From Polaribacter marinus (GTDB lineage Bacteria; Bacteroidota; Bacteroidia; Flavobacteriales; Flavobacteriaceae): a stretch of DNA of 64,000 nt. The position numbers and the translations under genes are program-made. Within the stretch, counting starts at the first letter, position 1, and each line of letters starts with the position of its first letter. The stretch lies in contig NZ_JAKQYM010000001.1 of the NCBI RefSeq assembly GCF_022662535.1, positions 186,001 to 250,000 on the forward strand. The letters run 5' to 3'. The notes under the pieces are model-generated. The model saw only the letters and a program-made list of their open reading frames with translations. It did not search any database and had not been told where the DNA came from. This document shows positions 24,257 through 34,022 of the stretch, one piece after another.

Positions 24257-25348
24257 TTGAAAATTATAGATTGGTACATATTAAAACGTTTTTTGGTAAC
24301 ATTTATGTTTACCTTATTAATCTTGATACCTATTGCTATAGCTATAGATATTTCAGAAAAAATAGATAATTTTCTGGAACATGTTAATTTAAGTGTCTAT
24401 GAAATTATAGACCAATATTATATCAATTTTACGATTTATTACACAAATACTTTTATGCCTCTGGCATTATTTATTGCTGTAATTTTATTTACGTCTAAAC
24501 TTTCTAGTAATACAGAAATTATAGCTATAACAAATGCAAAAATTTCATTTACACGTTTTTTATACCCTTATTTTATAGGAGCAACTATAGTTACTGTTAT
24601 TTCTTTAATGATGAATCATTTTGTGGTTCCTAGTAGTAGCAAAGAAAGAAAGAAATTTGAAAAAGAATATATTAAAAATAAAACACAAAAAAATCAGTTA
24701 AAATTTGTCACTAATTTTAGTCTACAATTAACAGATAGTACCTATATTTATATTCGTAGTTTTAATACAGAAAGCAACTCTGGTTACGATTTTACTTCAG
24801 AGGTTTACGATGGGTTAAAATTAAAATCAAAATTATCTGCAGATAACATAAGATACAATTCTAAAGATTCTGTTTTTACTCTAAGAAATTGGAGGAAAAG
24901 ACAAATTTATAGAGACCGAGATAGTATTTTTTATGGTAGTAAAATAGATACCGTATTTAATTTTACAGCAAAAGATTTAATTTATCAGTCTGCATTAGCT
25001 CAAGAAATGCCATCTGATGAATTAATAAAGTTTATAGATATTTCTAAAAAACGAGGTATTAAAAATTTAAATGCATATTTGGTAGAGCTTCATAAAAGAA
25101 CAAGTTTACCAATAGCATCTTACATACTTACTATTATTGCTGTTGCATTGTCCTTTAGAAAAAAGAGAGGTGGAACAGGATTTAATTTGGCAATAGGTGT
25201 CGGTGTAATGTTTGTATATGTTTTTTTAATGAAAATAGCGGAAGTTCTTGGTGCTGTTGCTGGGGTAAATTCTTTTTTTTATGTCTGGATACCCAATATT
25301 ATTTTTGGAGCTTTAGCAATTTATTTGTACTTAAATGCTAGGAAATAG
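24257..25348 (+). CDS. LptF/LptG-family permease
   Basis: A 363-residue YjgP/YjgQ protein. There are three N-terminal helices (about residues 10-32, 55-80 and 98-121), a periplasmic beta-jellyroll (about 130-270) and three C-terminal helices (283-302, 310-330, 335-358). LptF/G with LptB extract lipopolysaccharide from the inner membrane and pass it to LptC/LptA; Bacteroidota often encode such permeases singly. The start codon is TTG, giving the family-typical N-terminus KIIDWYILKRFL. It is the middle gene of tgt-lptF/G-eamA, overlapping the transporter gene by 14 bp. Which of F or G it represents is not resolved. Confidence 0.88.
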   Translation: MKIIDWYILKRFLVTFMFTLLILIPIAIAIDISEKIDNFLEHVNLSVYEIIDQYYINFTIYYTNTFMPLALFIAVILFTSKLSSNTEIIAITNAKISFTRFLYPYFIGATIVTVISLMMNHFVVPSSSKERKKFEKEYIKNKTQKNQLKFVTNFSLQLTDSTYIYIRSFNTESNSGYDFTSEVYDGLKLKSKLSADNIRYNSKDSVFTLRNWRKRQIYRDRDSIFYGSKIDTVFNFTAKDLIYQSALAQEMPSDELIKFIDISKKRGIKNLNAYLVELHKRTSLPIASYILTIIAVALSFRKKRGGTGFNLAIGVGVMFVYVFLMKIAEVLGAVAGVNSFFYVWIPNIIFGALAIYLYLNARK

Positions 25349-26240
25349 ATTTAAAAATTATTTACTACTTCACTTCATTGTTTTTATCTGGGGATTTACA
25401 GCTATTTTAGGCAAATTAATTACTATTGATGCAATTCCGTTGGTCTTCTTTAGAATGTCCTTGTCAGTCATTTTTATTGCAATCTATTTTCTATTAAAAA
25501 AGAAAAGTTTTTATCTTGATAAAAGAGGTCTTTTTAAATTTTTATTTACAGGGATAATAATTGCTATGCATTGGATATTTTTCTTCAAAGCTATTAAAGT
25601 ATCAAATGTTTCAGTGGCTTTAGTAACTATGAGTACTGGTGCTTTTTTTACTTCATTAATAGAACCTCTTTTTTTTAAAAGGAAAATAAAATCAGTAGAA
25701 ATATTTTTAGGGCTACTTGTTATTGTTGGTTTGTACATCATTTTTAATTTTGAAAGTCAATATAAGTTAGGTATATTTTATGCGTTAATATCTTCGTTTT
25801 TAGGCTCTTTATTTGCTGTTTTAAATGGACTTTTTATTAAAAAATATAAAGCAAGCACTATTTCTATTTATCAACTTTTTTTTGGGGCACTTTTTATTAC
25901 GATTTACCTTTTGTTTACAAAAGGATTTTCTGTTTCACTTTTTATACTGCCTAAATCAGATTGGATTTACTTACTTATTTTAAGTAGTTTTTGTACTGCT
26001 TATGCATTTATTGCTTCTGTAAAAGTGATGAAATACTTATCACCTTATACAGTAATGCTTACTGTTAATTTAGAGCCCGTATATGCTATAATTTTGGCAT
26101 TATTTGTTTTTGGGGAAACAGAAAAAATGAATCCTGAGTTTTATTTAGGAGCTTTTATTGTTTTATTTGTTGTTCTATTAAACGGAGTTTTAAAGAATAA
26201 ATCGTTTTTAAAAAAGAAAATTAAACAAAAAAACTGTTAG
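25335..26240 (+). CDS. EamA-family (DMT) transporter
   Basis: A 301-residue inner-membrane protein with ten helices as two EamA repeats (about residues 8-135 and 148-290). The first repeat has [13 protein letters not shown] and the second ends [11 protein letters not shown], both typical. Drug/metabolite transporters of this group export amino acids, nucleobases or metabolites; specificity cannot be read from the sequence. The ATG lies inside the last codons of the LptF/G gene, so it is translationally coupled. Accordingly it is probably expressed with tgt and the permease. Confidence 0.88.
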   Translation: MLGNRFKNYLLLHFIVFIWGFTAILGKLITIDAIPLVFFRMSLSVIFIAIYFLLKKKSFYLDKRGLFKFLFTGIIIAMHWIFFFKAIKVSNVSVALVTMSTGAFFTSLIEPLFFKRKIKSVEIFLGLLVIVGLYIIFNFESQYKLGIFYALISSFLGSLFAVLNGLFIKKYKASTISIYQLFFGALFITIYLLFTKGFSVSLFILPKSDWIYLLILSSFCTAYAFIASVKVMKYLSPYTVMLTVNLEPVYAIILALFVFGETEKMNPEFYLGAFIVLFVVLLNGVLKNKSFLKKKIKQKNC

Positions 26241-26282
26241 TAAAAAGTCGTTACTTTTTGCTAAAAAAATTAAATTTTATAG

Positions 26283-26290
26283 TATGTTTG
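26283..26290 (+). promoter_or_regulatory. promoter -7 box of accA
   Basis: TATGTTTG, an exact TAnnTTTG, 21 bp before the ATG at 26312. It lies inside a longer possible reading frame beginning at 26258, supporting the shorter start. Confidence 0.6.
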
Positions 26291-26311
26291 TCTCTACAAA
26301 CAACTACAGAA

Positions 26312-27265
26312 ATGGAATATTTAGATTTTGAAATGCCCATTAAAGAACTTCAAGACCAGCTTGAAAAATGTGAAATTATTGGGGAAGAAAGCGAAGTAGA
26401 TGTTACTGCTACGTGCAAAAAAATTGAAAAAAAATTAGACAAAGCTAGAAAAGATATTTATAAAAATTTAACTCCTTGGCAAAGAGTTCAATTATCTAGA
26501 CATCCAAACAGACCTTATACTTTAGATTATATTAGAGCTATTTGTGGAGATACTTTTATGGAGCTTCACGGAGATAGAAATGTAAAAGATGATAAGGCGA
26601 TGATTGGTGGTTTGGGTAAAATAGGAGATCAATCTTTTATGTTTATTGGTCAACAAAAAGGATACAATACCAAAACTCGTCAGTATAGAAATTTTGGAAT
26701 GGCAAATCCTGAAGGCTATAGAAAAGCTTTACGTTTAATGAAAATGGCAGAAAAATTTAGAATTCCTGTGGTTACTTTATTAGATACTCCTGGTGCATAT
26801 CCAGGTTTAGAAGCAGAAGAACGTGGACAAGGTGAAGCAATTGCTAGAAATATTCTTGAAATGACACGTTTAAAAACACCTATTATAACAATTGTAATTG
26901 GTGAAGGAGCTTCGGGAGGAGCATTAGGAATTGGAGTAGGAGACAGAGTATATATGATGGAAAATACATGGTATACTGTAATTTCTCCAGAATCTTGTTC
27001 TTCTATTTTATGGAGAAGTTGGGAGTTTAAGGAACAAGCAGCAGCTGCATTAAAGTTAACCGGAGCAGATATGAAAAGGTTAAAATTAATAGATGGTATT
27101 ATACAAGAACCAGTTGGGGGGGCTCATTCAGACAGAGAAGGGGCTTTTAAAGCTGTTAAAGAACAAATTATTACTGCTTTTGATGAATTAAAAGATTTAA
27201 ATGATACTGATTTAGTATCTGAAAGAATGGATAAATATGCTAATATGGGAGTTTACAAAGAGTAA
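26312..27265 (+). CDS. accA: acetyl-CoA carboxylase carboxyltransferase subunit alpha
   Basis: A 317-residue AccA, normal length. The helical N-terminus (residues 1-80) is followed by the crotonase-fold carboxyltransferase, with GDRAMVGGLG-like [13 protein letters not shown] near residue 90. [19 protein letters not shown] lies near residue 153 and [22 protein letters not shown] near residue 193. AccA with AccD transfers carboxyl from carboxybiotin to acetyl-CoA, the committed step in fatty-acid synthesis. AccD is not in the window. The start at [10 protein letters not shown] matches the family N-terminus; a promoter box sits upstream. A bidirectional terminator follows. Confidence 0.95.
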   Translation: MEYLDFEMPIKELQDQLEKCEIIGEESEVDVTATCKKIEKKLDKARKDIYKNLTPWQRVQLSRHPNRPYTLDYIRAICGDTFMELHGDRNVKDDKAMIGGLGKIGDQSFMFIGQQKGYNTKTRQYRNFGMANPEGYRKALRLMKMAEKFRIPVVTLLDTPGAYPGLEAEERGQGEAIARNILEMTRLKTPIITIVIGEGASGGALGIGVGDRVYMMENTWYTVISPESCSSILWRSWEFKEQAAAALKLTGADMKRLKLIDGIIQEPVGGAHSDREGAFKAVKEQIITAFDELKDLNDTDLVSERMDKYANMGVYKE

Positions 27266-27285
27266 ATTTTTTAATTTAATGGTAT

Positions 27286-27325
27286 AAAAAAAGCGAAATT
27301 CAAATTTGAATTTCGCTTTTTTTTT
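27286..27325. terminator. bidirectional terminator between accA and the TlpA-like gene
   Basis: A perfect palindrome centred at 27304/27305: seven A, GCGAAATTCAAA and its full complement, ending in nine T. It serves accA on the plus strand and the converging TlpA-like gene on the minus strand. Confidence 0.95.
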
Positions 27326-27340
27326 GCTAATGTTTAAGTA

Positions 27341-28369
27341 TTAAAGACCTAAAGATGTAAATAATGTTTTTAAACCTGGGTCAGAAGGTCTTGGTGCATT
27401 GGCCTCTACAATATTTCCTTTTGGATCAATTAAAATAAACCTTGGTATTGCATTTATTTGATAAGCTTGTTGAAAAGAATAATCTTGTCCAGCCCAAAGT
27501 TGAACACCACTCATTTGTTTGGCTTTTACAAAAGCTCTCCATTTTTTTTCTGCAGCCTCCCAAGAACCACCACTTCTAGTACTTTCATCCGTAGAAATGC
27601 TTACAAACTCAATATTTTTATTATGATATTCTTTCTCTAAATTTTGTAGAAAAGGTATTTGTTGAATACATGGTCCACACCAAGTTGCCCAAACATCGAT
27701 ATAAACATATTTCCCTTTAAATGAATCTAACGATTTTTTACCTCCTTTAATGTCTATATAATTCTCAAATACTGGTGAAGGTTTCCCTTTTCCCATTTTA
27801 AGATTATTTTTATATGTAGTTTGTAAATATGAAACCAATCTATCTGTTTGTTGATTTGCTATTGAAGCTAAAGAACTATCAATGTTTTTATAAGAAGTTA
27901 ATAAACTATCATACTCATTTTTTATCTCAGTAACTTTTTTATCAAAGGCTTCTTTATCTAGATTTAAAATAAGTTGAGGATTTCCTATGTTTTTACTTTT
28001 TAATATTTGAGCAATTATAAAATTACTATTAGAAGAACCTTCACCTGTAAATTTAAAACTATCCATAAATTTATCTGCATCACCAGTTAAATTGATATCA
28101 AAACCATTTTTTAAATAGATAGGTGCTCTTTTAGAAGCTGAGGTCATAAAAGTATAAATATCACTTTTTTCAACCTTTAAAGTATCGCTAAAAACTCCTG
28201 TAGAGTCAACCGATATCTTTTTAATAATGCCTTTTGCTCCTGCAATAGTTATTATAGAATCTTTATTGTTTTCCAATTTACCAGAAAGTGATAAATAATT
28301 TTTAGAATGTTCTTTTGTACAAGAAGCTACAATTAATAGTGTAAAAAGTATTAAGCTTAATTTTTTCAT
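27341..28369 (-). CDS. TlpA-like thioredoxin lipoprotein with DUF4369 N-terminus
   Basis: A 342-residue exported lipoprotein, lipobox VASC near residue 17. Residues about 25-125 fit DUF4369, a Bacteroidota-specific beta domain. A helical linker follows (130-195), then a TlpA/ResA-type thioredoxin domain from about 200 with active site ATWCGPCIQQIPF near residue 231 and cis-Pro in INAIPRFILID near residue 307. Such proteins maintain reduced thiols in periplasmic proteins, for example during cytochrome c maturation. A TATATTTG box lies upstream at 28394-28401. It is monocistronic. Confidence 0.9.
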   Translation of the reverse strand: MKKLSLILFTLLIVASCTKEHSKNYLSLSGKLENNKDSIITIAGAKGIIKKISVDSTGVFSDTLKVEKSDIYTFMTSASKRAPIYLKNGFDINLTGDADKFMDSFKFTGEGSSNSNFIIAQILKSKNIGNPQLILNLDKEAFDKKVTEIKNEYDSLLTSYKNIDSSLASIANQQTDRLVSYLQTTYKNNLKMGKGKPSPVFENYIDIKGGKKSLDSFKGKYVYIDVWATWCGPCIQQIPFLQNLEKEYHNKNIEFVSISTDESTRSGGSWEAAEKKWRAFVKAKQMSGVQLWAGQDYSFQQAYQINAIPRFILIDPKGNIVEANAPRPSDPGLKTLFTSLGL

Positions 28370-28393
28370 TATTATAATTTTGATTTAAAGCTG

Positions 28394-28401
28394 CAAATAT
28401 A
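28394..28401 (-). promoter_or_regulatory. promoter -7 box of the TlpA-like gene
   Basis: TATATTTG on the minus strand, exact TAnnTTTG, 24 bp before the ATG at 28369. Confidence 0.6.
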
Positions 28402-28484
28402 GAACATATAATATAGAAAAATAGTTAAAATCACTTGCATATGCTACATTGAATTTGCACTTTTGAAAAATAATCAATCAACTT

Positions 28485-29993
28485 ATGAGTTCATTTCATT
28501 ACATAGATTCCATTCCTTTAGATTTATCTAAAATTCAAGAAATAATTTCAACAGATATTAAATTAGCTTTATCAGATTCTGCTATTCAAAAAATAGAAAA
28601 ATGTAGAGCTTATTTAGATGAAAAAATGAAATCGATTTCGAAACCTATATATGGTATTAATACTGGGTTTGGTGCCCTGTACAATGTGAAGATAAAGGGA
28701 GAGAATTTACAAAAACTACAAGAAAACTTAGTAATGAGTCATGCTTGTGGTACAGGAAGTGAAGTGCCTATTGAAATTGTAAAATTGATGATTTTATTTA
28801 AAATTCAAGCATTGAGTTTTGGGCATTCTGGAGTGCAATTAGCAACTGTAAAAAGATTAATAGATTTCTATAATAATGATATTATTCCTGTTGTTTATAC
28901 GCAAGGTTCTTTAGGGGCATCTGGAGATTTATCACCTTTAGCTCATTTGTCTTTACCTTTAATTGGTTTAGGAGAAGTGTATTTTAAAGGAGAAAAAATA
29001 AGTGGAGAAAAATTATTAGAAACTTTTGCTTGGGATAAAATAAACTTACAATCTAAAGAAGGTTTGGCCTTGTTAAATGGAACACAGTTTATGTCTGCTT
29101 ATGGAATTTACAACTTATTAAAAGCTCATAAGCTTTCTTATTTAGCAGATTTAATTGGAACAATTTCACTAGAAGGTTTTGATGGAAGAATTGAGCCTTT
29201 TAACGAGTTAATTCATTTTGCAAGACCTCATAATGGGCAAATAAAAACAGCACAAAGAATTCAGAATTTTTTAGAAGAGAGCGAGTTGATTTGTCAAGAA
29301 AAACAACACGTACAAGACCCGTACTCTTTTAGATGTATGCCACAAGTACATGGCGCAACTAAAGATACTATCCGTTTTGTAACTAAGACATTTTTAACAG
29401 AAATTAATTCGGTAACAGACAATCCAAATATTTTTGTAGATGAAGACGAAATTATTTCTGGAGGAAATTTTCACGGTCAACCTTTGGCTTTGGGGTTAGA
29501 TTTTTTAGCAATTGCATTGTCAGAGTTAGGAAATATATCAGAGAGAAGAACGTATCAATTAGTTTCTGGTCATAGACATTTGCCGCCATTTTTGGTTTCA
29601 AATCCAGGATTAAATTCTGGATTTATGATTCCACAATATACAGCCGCAAGTATTGTAAGTCAGAATAAACAATATGCTACACCAGCAAGTGTAGATTCTA
29701 TAGAGTCTAGTAATGGGCAAGAAGATCATGTTTCTATGGGAGCAAATGCTGCTACAAAATGTAAAAAGATTGTAGATAATTTACAGACTATTTTAGCAAT
29801 AGAGTTATTTACAGCATCACAAGCATTAAGTTTTGGAAATGGGAAAACTTCCCCTTTTTTAGAGTCTATTCTTAAAATGTTTAGGCAAGAAGTTTGTATT
29901 GTAGAAGAAGATAGAGTTATGCATAATGATATTATGAAAGCATCTGAGTTTATTACTTCTTTACAAATTGACTCTTGGGAATTGTTTGAATAA
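28485..29993 (+). CDS. hutH: histidine ammonia-lyase
   Basis: A 502-residue enzyme of normal length. The self-forming MIO cofactor triad is Ala145-Ser146-Gly147 in GSLGASGDLSPLAH. Other signatures are YGINTGFGALYNVKI near residue 53, HACGTGSE near residue 86 and FRCMPQVHGA near residue 285. It deaminates histidine to trans-urocanate, the first step of histidine catabolism. No hutU, hutI or hutG is adjacent, so the rest of the pathway lies elsewhere. Tyrosine or phenylalanine ammonia-lyase activity is possible within the family, but the FRCMPQVHG form fits HutH. It ends in a bidirectional terminator shared with a converging gene. Confidence 0.92.
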   Translation: MSSFHYIDSIPLDLSKIQEIISTDIKLALSDSAIQKIEKCRAYLDEKMKSISKPIYGINTGFGALYNVKIKGENLQKLQENLVMSHACGTGSEVPIEIVKLMILFKIQALSFGHSGVQLATVKRLIDFYNNDIIPVVYTQGSLGASGDLSPLAHLSLPLIGLGEVYFKGEKISGEKLLETFAWDKINLQSKEGLALLNGTQFMSAYGIYNLLKAHKLSYLADLIGTISLEGFDGRIEPFNELIHFARPHNGQIKTAQRIQNFLEESELICQEKQHVQDPYSFRCMPQVHGATKDTIRFVTKTFLTEINSVTDNPNIFVDEDEIISGGNFHGQPLALGLDFLAIALSELGNISERRTYQLVSGHRHLPPFLVSNPGLNSGFMIPQYTAASIVSQNKQYATPASVDSIESSNGQEDHVSMGANAATKCKKIVDNLQTILAIELFTASQALSFGNGKTSPFLESILKMFRQEVCIVEEDRVMHNDIMKASEFITSLQIDSWELFE

Positions 29994-29995
29994 AT

Positions 29996-30032
29996 AAAAG
30001 TCATTATATAAAAATTTACATAATGACTTTTT
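29996..30032. terminator. terminator between hutH and the T9SS cargo gene
   Basis: A 12-bp stem AAAAGTCATTAT (29996-30007) with ATAATGACTTTT (30020-30031), a 12-base loop and T-rich flanks on both sides. It can serve both converging genes. Confidence 0.85.
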
Positions 30033-30061
30033 GACTTCCTCTTTTTATTTGGTGGTGATAA

Positions 30062-31924
30062 TTAATTTATTTGCTGTTTGATATAAACTTTTTTAGTAAA
30101 AGTACTTCCTTCTGGTGTTATGGTTTTAAGGACGTATAATCCATTCGATAAATTAGAAATGTCTAAATGATTTTTACCAGAATTAATTTTTCCTTTCTTA
30201 ATTAATTGACCATTTAGGTTAAAAAAGGAATATTTTCCGGACAGAATTGAAGTTATATTTAATTTATGACTTGCAGGATTTGGGTAAATATTAAGGTTAG
30301 TATCAATTTCATTTTCAAGAATAGACAATGTGTTATTTATTTGAGTAGTTGCTGTATTGGTAATAATTGGTAAATTATAATCAAAGTAAATTTTAGCAAT
30401 ATTTGAAATAACATCTCCTACATTAAAGGTGCTTTTTGGTTTTATTTTGTAATATACCCATCCATGACTTCCAGGTTCATCACTTGTACTGTCTGCTAGG
30501 TTAATACCATTAAAAACAAAATCTACTTCACTTCCATTATTTATAATAGTGTTGTAATTATGACTAGCAGCAATAGGCTGAAAAGTTGTCCAATCTAGAA
30601 ATGCATCAAGTGAGTTTTTTACTGTAATATTAATTGCAGAAGCAGTTCCCGTATTTTGAAAACGGATTAAAACATTTAAATATTCAGTTGCTTGACTTGC
30701 GGAAAGCAAAGGGCCTTCTAAAATTGTGATGTCATTTGGATCATATGATCCAATAGTTATTTGGTTAAATGTATATGTATTGTTTGTAGGTGTATAATCA
30801 CCAGTAATAGGATTAACTGAAACGGTATAACTTAAAACATCACCATTATTAACTGTTGGTGGGGTAAATATATTAAAGTGTACATCTATATATCTTGTTT
30901 CTAAAGGTAATAAGTTAGAGTAATTCCAACTTAATGATGTTGGATTTGTAAGGTCTGGAGAGATAGATGCATTTAAAAAAGTAACTAACGTGTTATCAAA
31001 ACTTAAATCTACACTTCCACTTAAAGTAGTTGTTCCTAAATTTGTATATCTTAATTGGTAGGATGTATTAAAACCTGGTCTTGCCTGTGTAGTAGGAATT
31101 ATTGACACATTAAGATCGTTTGCAACTGTATTTGGAGAAATACAAAAATTTTGATTTGCTAAATTGTTAATTCCAGAGCTAATATTGTTTGTGTAATTTG
31201 CAGGAGTTGAGCTGTAAAGAGCTTGATTTGTTTGTGTTACAAAATTCCCGGTAATATTTTGTGTTTCAATAATATAGTTGCCATTAACATCCGTAAATAT
31301 ATTATAACTTGTGTTTGAGTTTGTTTCATTTAATTGAATTGGAAAATTAGAAACAGTTGTAGTTGATGTAGCGCAACCATCATTATTAATATCTAATGTT
31401 ACCTTTCCACTAAAAGTATTTTGAATAATTTCTTCAAAACCAACATTATCTAAAACAAATTCTGCATTTTGCTGTTGTTGACCAACAAATTCTAAATAAT
31501 ATGTTCCGCTTGTAGGAACAGTAAAATTATCGGAATAACACATATCTAAATAACCTATATTACAATTAGATAATCCTACCACTGCTGCGTTATTACCATT
31601 TATATCTTTTAAAGCTATATTTGAAAATCCTCCAAGTGGAGTTTCTCCCATCATTGGATCGAATTGAACATTTCTATAATCGCCATGAAGTTTGTAAGTT
31701 TTATTTGCGTCTAGATTAAATTGTGGAGATGTAAGAACAAAGTCTTCTGTATAAATTCCAGAAACATTAATGTGTAGTTCTCCTCCGCCACTAATTGTAG
31801 TGTTATCGCCAACAATACTCCAACCCGAAGTATCTGTATTAAAACCTCCATTAGGAATTAATATGGTTTGTGATTGAGCTAAACTTATAAAAAATATAGT
31901 AAATAATAGTAATCCTTTTTTCAT
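30062..31924 (-). CDS. type IX secretion cargo with SdrD-like and DUF11-type domains
   Basis: A 620-residue secreted protein. The signal peptide is residues 1-18. Residues about 20-170 form a carbohydrate-binding-like beta sandwich (GGFNTDTSGWSIVG; YYLEFVGQQ). Residues about 172-260 resemble an SdrD B-like repeat (GKVTLDINNDGC). About 270-530 is a DUF11/COG1361-type repeat region ending IAKIYFDYNLPIITNTA. The last about 75 residues form a Por sorting tail (NLNIYPNPASHKLNI to the C-terminus) that directs type IX export and surface attachment. It is probably a surface adhesin or matrix protein. No catalytic residues were recognised. It is transcribed alone. Confidence 0.85.
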   Translation of the reverse strand: MKKGLLLFTIFFISLAQSQTILIPNGGFNTDTSGWSIVGDNTTISGGGELHINVSGIYTEDFVLTSPQFNLDANKTYKLHGDYRNVQFDPMMGETPLGGFSNIALKDINGNNAAVVGLSNCNIGYLDMCYSDNFTVPTSGTYYLEFVGQQQQNAEFVLDNVGFEEIIQNTFSGKVTLDINNDGCATSTTTVSNFPIQLNETNSNTSYNIFTDVNGNYIIETQNITGNFVTQTNQALYSSTPANYTNNISSGINNLANQNFCISPNTVANDLNVSIIPTTQARPGFNTSYQLRYTNLGTTTLSGSVDLSFDNTLVTFLNASISPDLTNPTSLSWNYSNLLPLETRYIDVHFNIFTPPTVNNGDVLSYTVSVNPITGDYTPTNNTYTFNQITIGSYDPNDITILEGPLLSASQATEYLNVLIRFQNTGTASAINITVKNSLDAFLDWTTFQPIAASHNYNTIINNGSEVDFVFNGINLADSTSDEPGSHGWVYYKIKPKSTFNVGDVISNIAKIYFDYNLPIITNTATTQINNTLSILENEIDTNLNIYPNPASHKLNITSILSGKYSFFNLNGQLIKKGKINSGKNHLDISNLSNGLYVLKTITPEGSTFTKKVYIKQQIN

Positions 31925-31945
31925 ATGTATTCTTTTTAAATATGA

Positions 31946-32161
31946 TTATTTTTTTAAAATGCTAATACAGTTTAAAAGTACTATTTTGTTGTCGTTATTT
32001 TTTACGCAAACTAAATATCTATCAATTTCATTTGATGAAAGAGTATTCTGATAAGATAAAGCAAAAAGGATACTTAATAAAAAAACAAGAAAGTAGTAAT
32101 CCTTCTTAAAGCGGTATATAATTACTGAAGTATTTTTAGGATAATAAATAAGTGGAAATGA
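31946..32161 (-). other. start-less 71-codon frame, possible decayed small secreted protein
   Basis: Directly after the TAG of the downstream-reading phosphotransferase gene, the same frame stays open for 71 codons to a TAA at 31946. It has a signal-peptide-like stretch (FKKDYYFLVFLLSILFALSYQ, split around its hydrophobic core) and a polar tail with two Cys (DRYLVCVKNNDNKIVLLNC). There is no ATG, GTG or TTG, so it is either a remnant or chance. The 237-bp gap holds no other candidate gene. Confidence 0.25.
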
Positions 32162-34018
32162 CTATTTTCTATCCAAAAAATCTTGAAAGGCATTTTGGGA
32201 GATGGCCTTTCCTAAAGAATCTAATTTATCAGCTTCTGAACCTGTTTTTAGAATAGGTTTTTTACTTACAAAATCGTACACAAAAAGGCCGTTTTTTGTA
32301 AGTGTACCAAAGCCTTTATTAAAGATATAGTGAGTATATTGTTTCTCAGAATTATTAAAAATATTTTTACTATAAATAAAATCTGAATTGTCTCCTTTTA
32401 ATAAATCTAATAAAGTATAAGAAAAATCAACTTGACTAGCAATTGTATTGATTTCTATTCCTTTTTTTTGTAATGCACCTCCTAACCATAACATAGGTAT
32501 TTTAAATTTTTTAGGAGAATTAAATTCACCTTTATGTTTTGGGTATCTATGTCCGTGATCAGCCATGATTACAATAAGTGTGTTTTTGTACCAAGATTGT
32601 TGTTTTGCAAAATCGATAAATTTTCCAATAACCTTATCTGTATAAGCATGAGCACTTCTAAATTTATTTTCTTCGGTGTCTTTTCCAAATTTATAAGTTC
32701 CTTGAATTTCAAAGGGTTCATGACTCGTTAATGTAAGTGCTATTTTAAAAAAAGGTTCAGGTTGTTTGGTTGATAAATCATCTTCAAAGCGTTTCATGAA
32801 AATATGATCATGAGCTCCCCATTTAGAATTCCAATCTTTTTTGTCAAAATCATTTCCATCAACAAAATCGGTAATTCCACCATTTCTTAAATAAGTATTC
32901 ATATTACCGAAATTTAAATCTCCTCCATAATAAAACGAAGTTTTGTATCCTAAGTCTATCATTTTTTTAGATAACATTGGTAGGCTTCTTGTTTTATTAG
33001 GCATTTTCATTATACTAGTACTTGGTTGAGGGTAATAACCACTTAAAATTGCAGGTATACCTTTATCTGTTCTTTCTCCATTTCCATAAAAATTGGTAAA
33101 TAAAATTCCTTCTTTAGACAACCTGTTTAAGTTTTCTGTAACGCTAGGTTCACCGCCTAAAGAACCAACTACTTTAGCGGTTAAACTTTCCCAAATAATT
33201 AATATAACATTTGGTTTTGTTGTATTTAAAACACTATCAGTATCTGAAACTAAAAGTTGATTTCTTCTTTTATTAATAATCTTTTGAGCAATGTCGTTAT
33301 CAAACGATTTATAAGTGTTTTTACCATTAAACTTATGGGTTAATGCATTAAAAAAATTCCAAACAAAATTAATTGAAGCGTGATTGGCAAACATTTTATT
33401 GGAAAAATAAACATTACTTTGATTTACAGGAATTGTTTGTAAGCCTCCTCTTACAGGTATGATTAGTAAGGCCGTAATTAATAAAAAAATAGGAGCTTGT
33501 AGCCAATTTCCTTTTTCTATTTTATGAATTTTGTTACTAATTACTCTATGAAATATTTTAATAAAAATATAAGACGATACTAGCCAAAATAGAGTTCCAG
33601 AAATAAGCTGATAAGTAGAGGTTGAGGCTATCATAACTTCTGGTGTATTTAGATATGTAAGTATGGTTGCATCTAAACGAACTCCCCAAGATTGGTATAA
33701 GCCTGCATCAATTATAAGTAATAAATTGATAAAAAGCAGTATAAGATAAGAGTACCATTTTATACTATTTTCAATGATTTTAGAATTGCTGAAAACTGAA
33801 AAAATTAGTAATAAAAAAGGAATAAAACTTAAATAAGCAGCAAAAGAACTGTCTAAACGTAACCCATAAAAAAAAGTTTTCAAAGTAGTCGTTAAACCTA
33901 AATTTTGAGTTTTATCAAAATAAAAAAGAAGAAAAAAAAGGCGAGCAAAAATAAAATAAGCCACCCATAATAAATAATATGAAATATAAAATGATAATCT
34001 GTTTTTTAGAGTTTTCAT
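32162..34018 (-). CDS. LTA synthase/MdoB-like membrane phosphotransferase (alkaline phosphatase superfamily)
   Basis: A 618-residue inner-membrane protein. Five helices lie within residues 10-190, followed by a periplasmic alkaline-phosphatase-fold domain. VILIIWESLTAKVVGSLG lies near residue 272 (metal-binding Glu). The nucleophile Thr is in GNGERTDKGIPAILSG near residue 311, and VIMADHGHRYPKHKGEFN near residue 515 supplies metal ligands. Family members transfer phosphoglycerol or phosphoethanolamine to lipids or glycans; in Bacteroidota the acceptor is not known. It lies 4 bp downstream of tsaD and is probably co-transcribed with it. Not a true sulfatase, since the nucleophile is Thr rather than Cys/Ser in CxPxR. 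Confidence 0.88.
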   Translation of the reverse strand: MKTLKNRLSFYISYYLLWVAYFIFARLFFLLFYFDKTQNLGLTTTLKTFFYGLRLDSSFAAYLSFIPFLLLIFSVFSNSKIIENSIKWYSYLILLFINLLLIIDAGLYQSWGVRLDATILTYLNTPEVMIASTSTYQLISGTLFWLVSSYIFIKIFHRVISNKIHKIEKGNWLQAPIFLLITALLIIPVRGGLQTIPVNQSNVYFSNKMFANHASINFVWNFFNALTHKFNGKNTYKSFDNDIAQKIINKRRNQLLVSDTDSVLNTTKPNVILIIWESLTAKVVGSLGGEPSVTENLNRLSKEGILFTNFYGNGERTDKGIPAILSGYYPQPSTSIMKMPNKTRSLPMLSKKMIDLGYKTSFYYGGDLNFGNMNTYLRNGGITDFVDGNDFDKKDWNSKWGAHDHIFMKRFEDDLSTKQPEPFFKIALTLTSHEPFEIQGTYKFGKDTEENKFRSAHAYTDKVIGKFIDFAKQQSWYKNTLIVIMADHGHRYPKHKGEFNSPKKFKIPMLWLGGALQKKGIEINTIASQVDFSYTLLDLLKGDNSDFIYSKNIFNNSEKQYTHYIFNKGFGTLTKNGLFVYDFVSKKPILKTGSEADKLDSLGKAISQNAFQDFLDRK

Positions 34019-34022
34019 AAAT

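Noticed and set aside
32162..34018. Sulfatase call for the alkaline-phosphatase-fold membrane protein
   Set aside because: No CxPxR or SxPxR sulfatase motif; a Thr nucleophile in GERTDKG and the five-helix N-terminus fit the LTA synthase/MdoB group.
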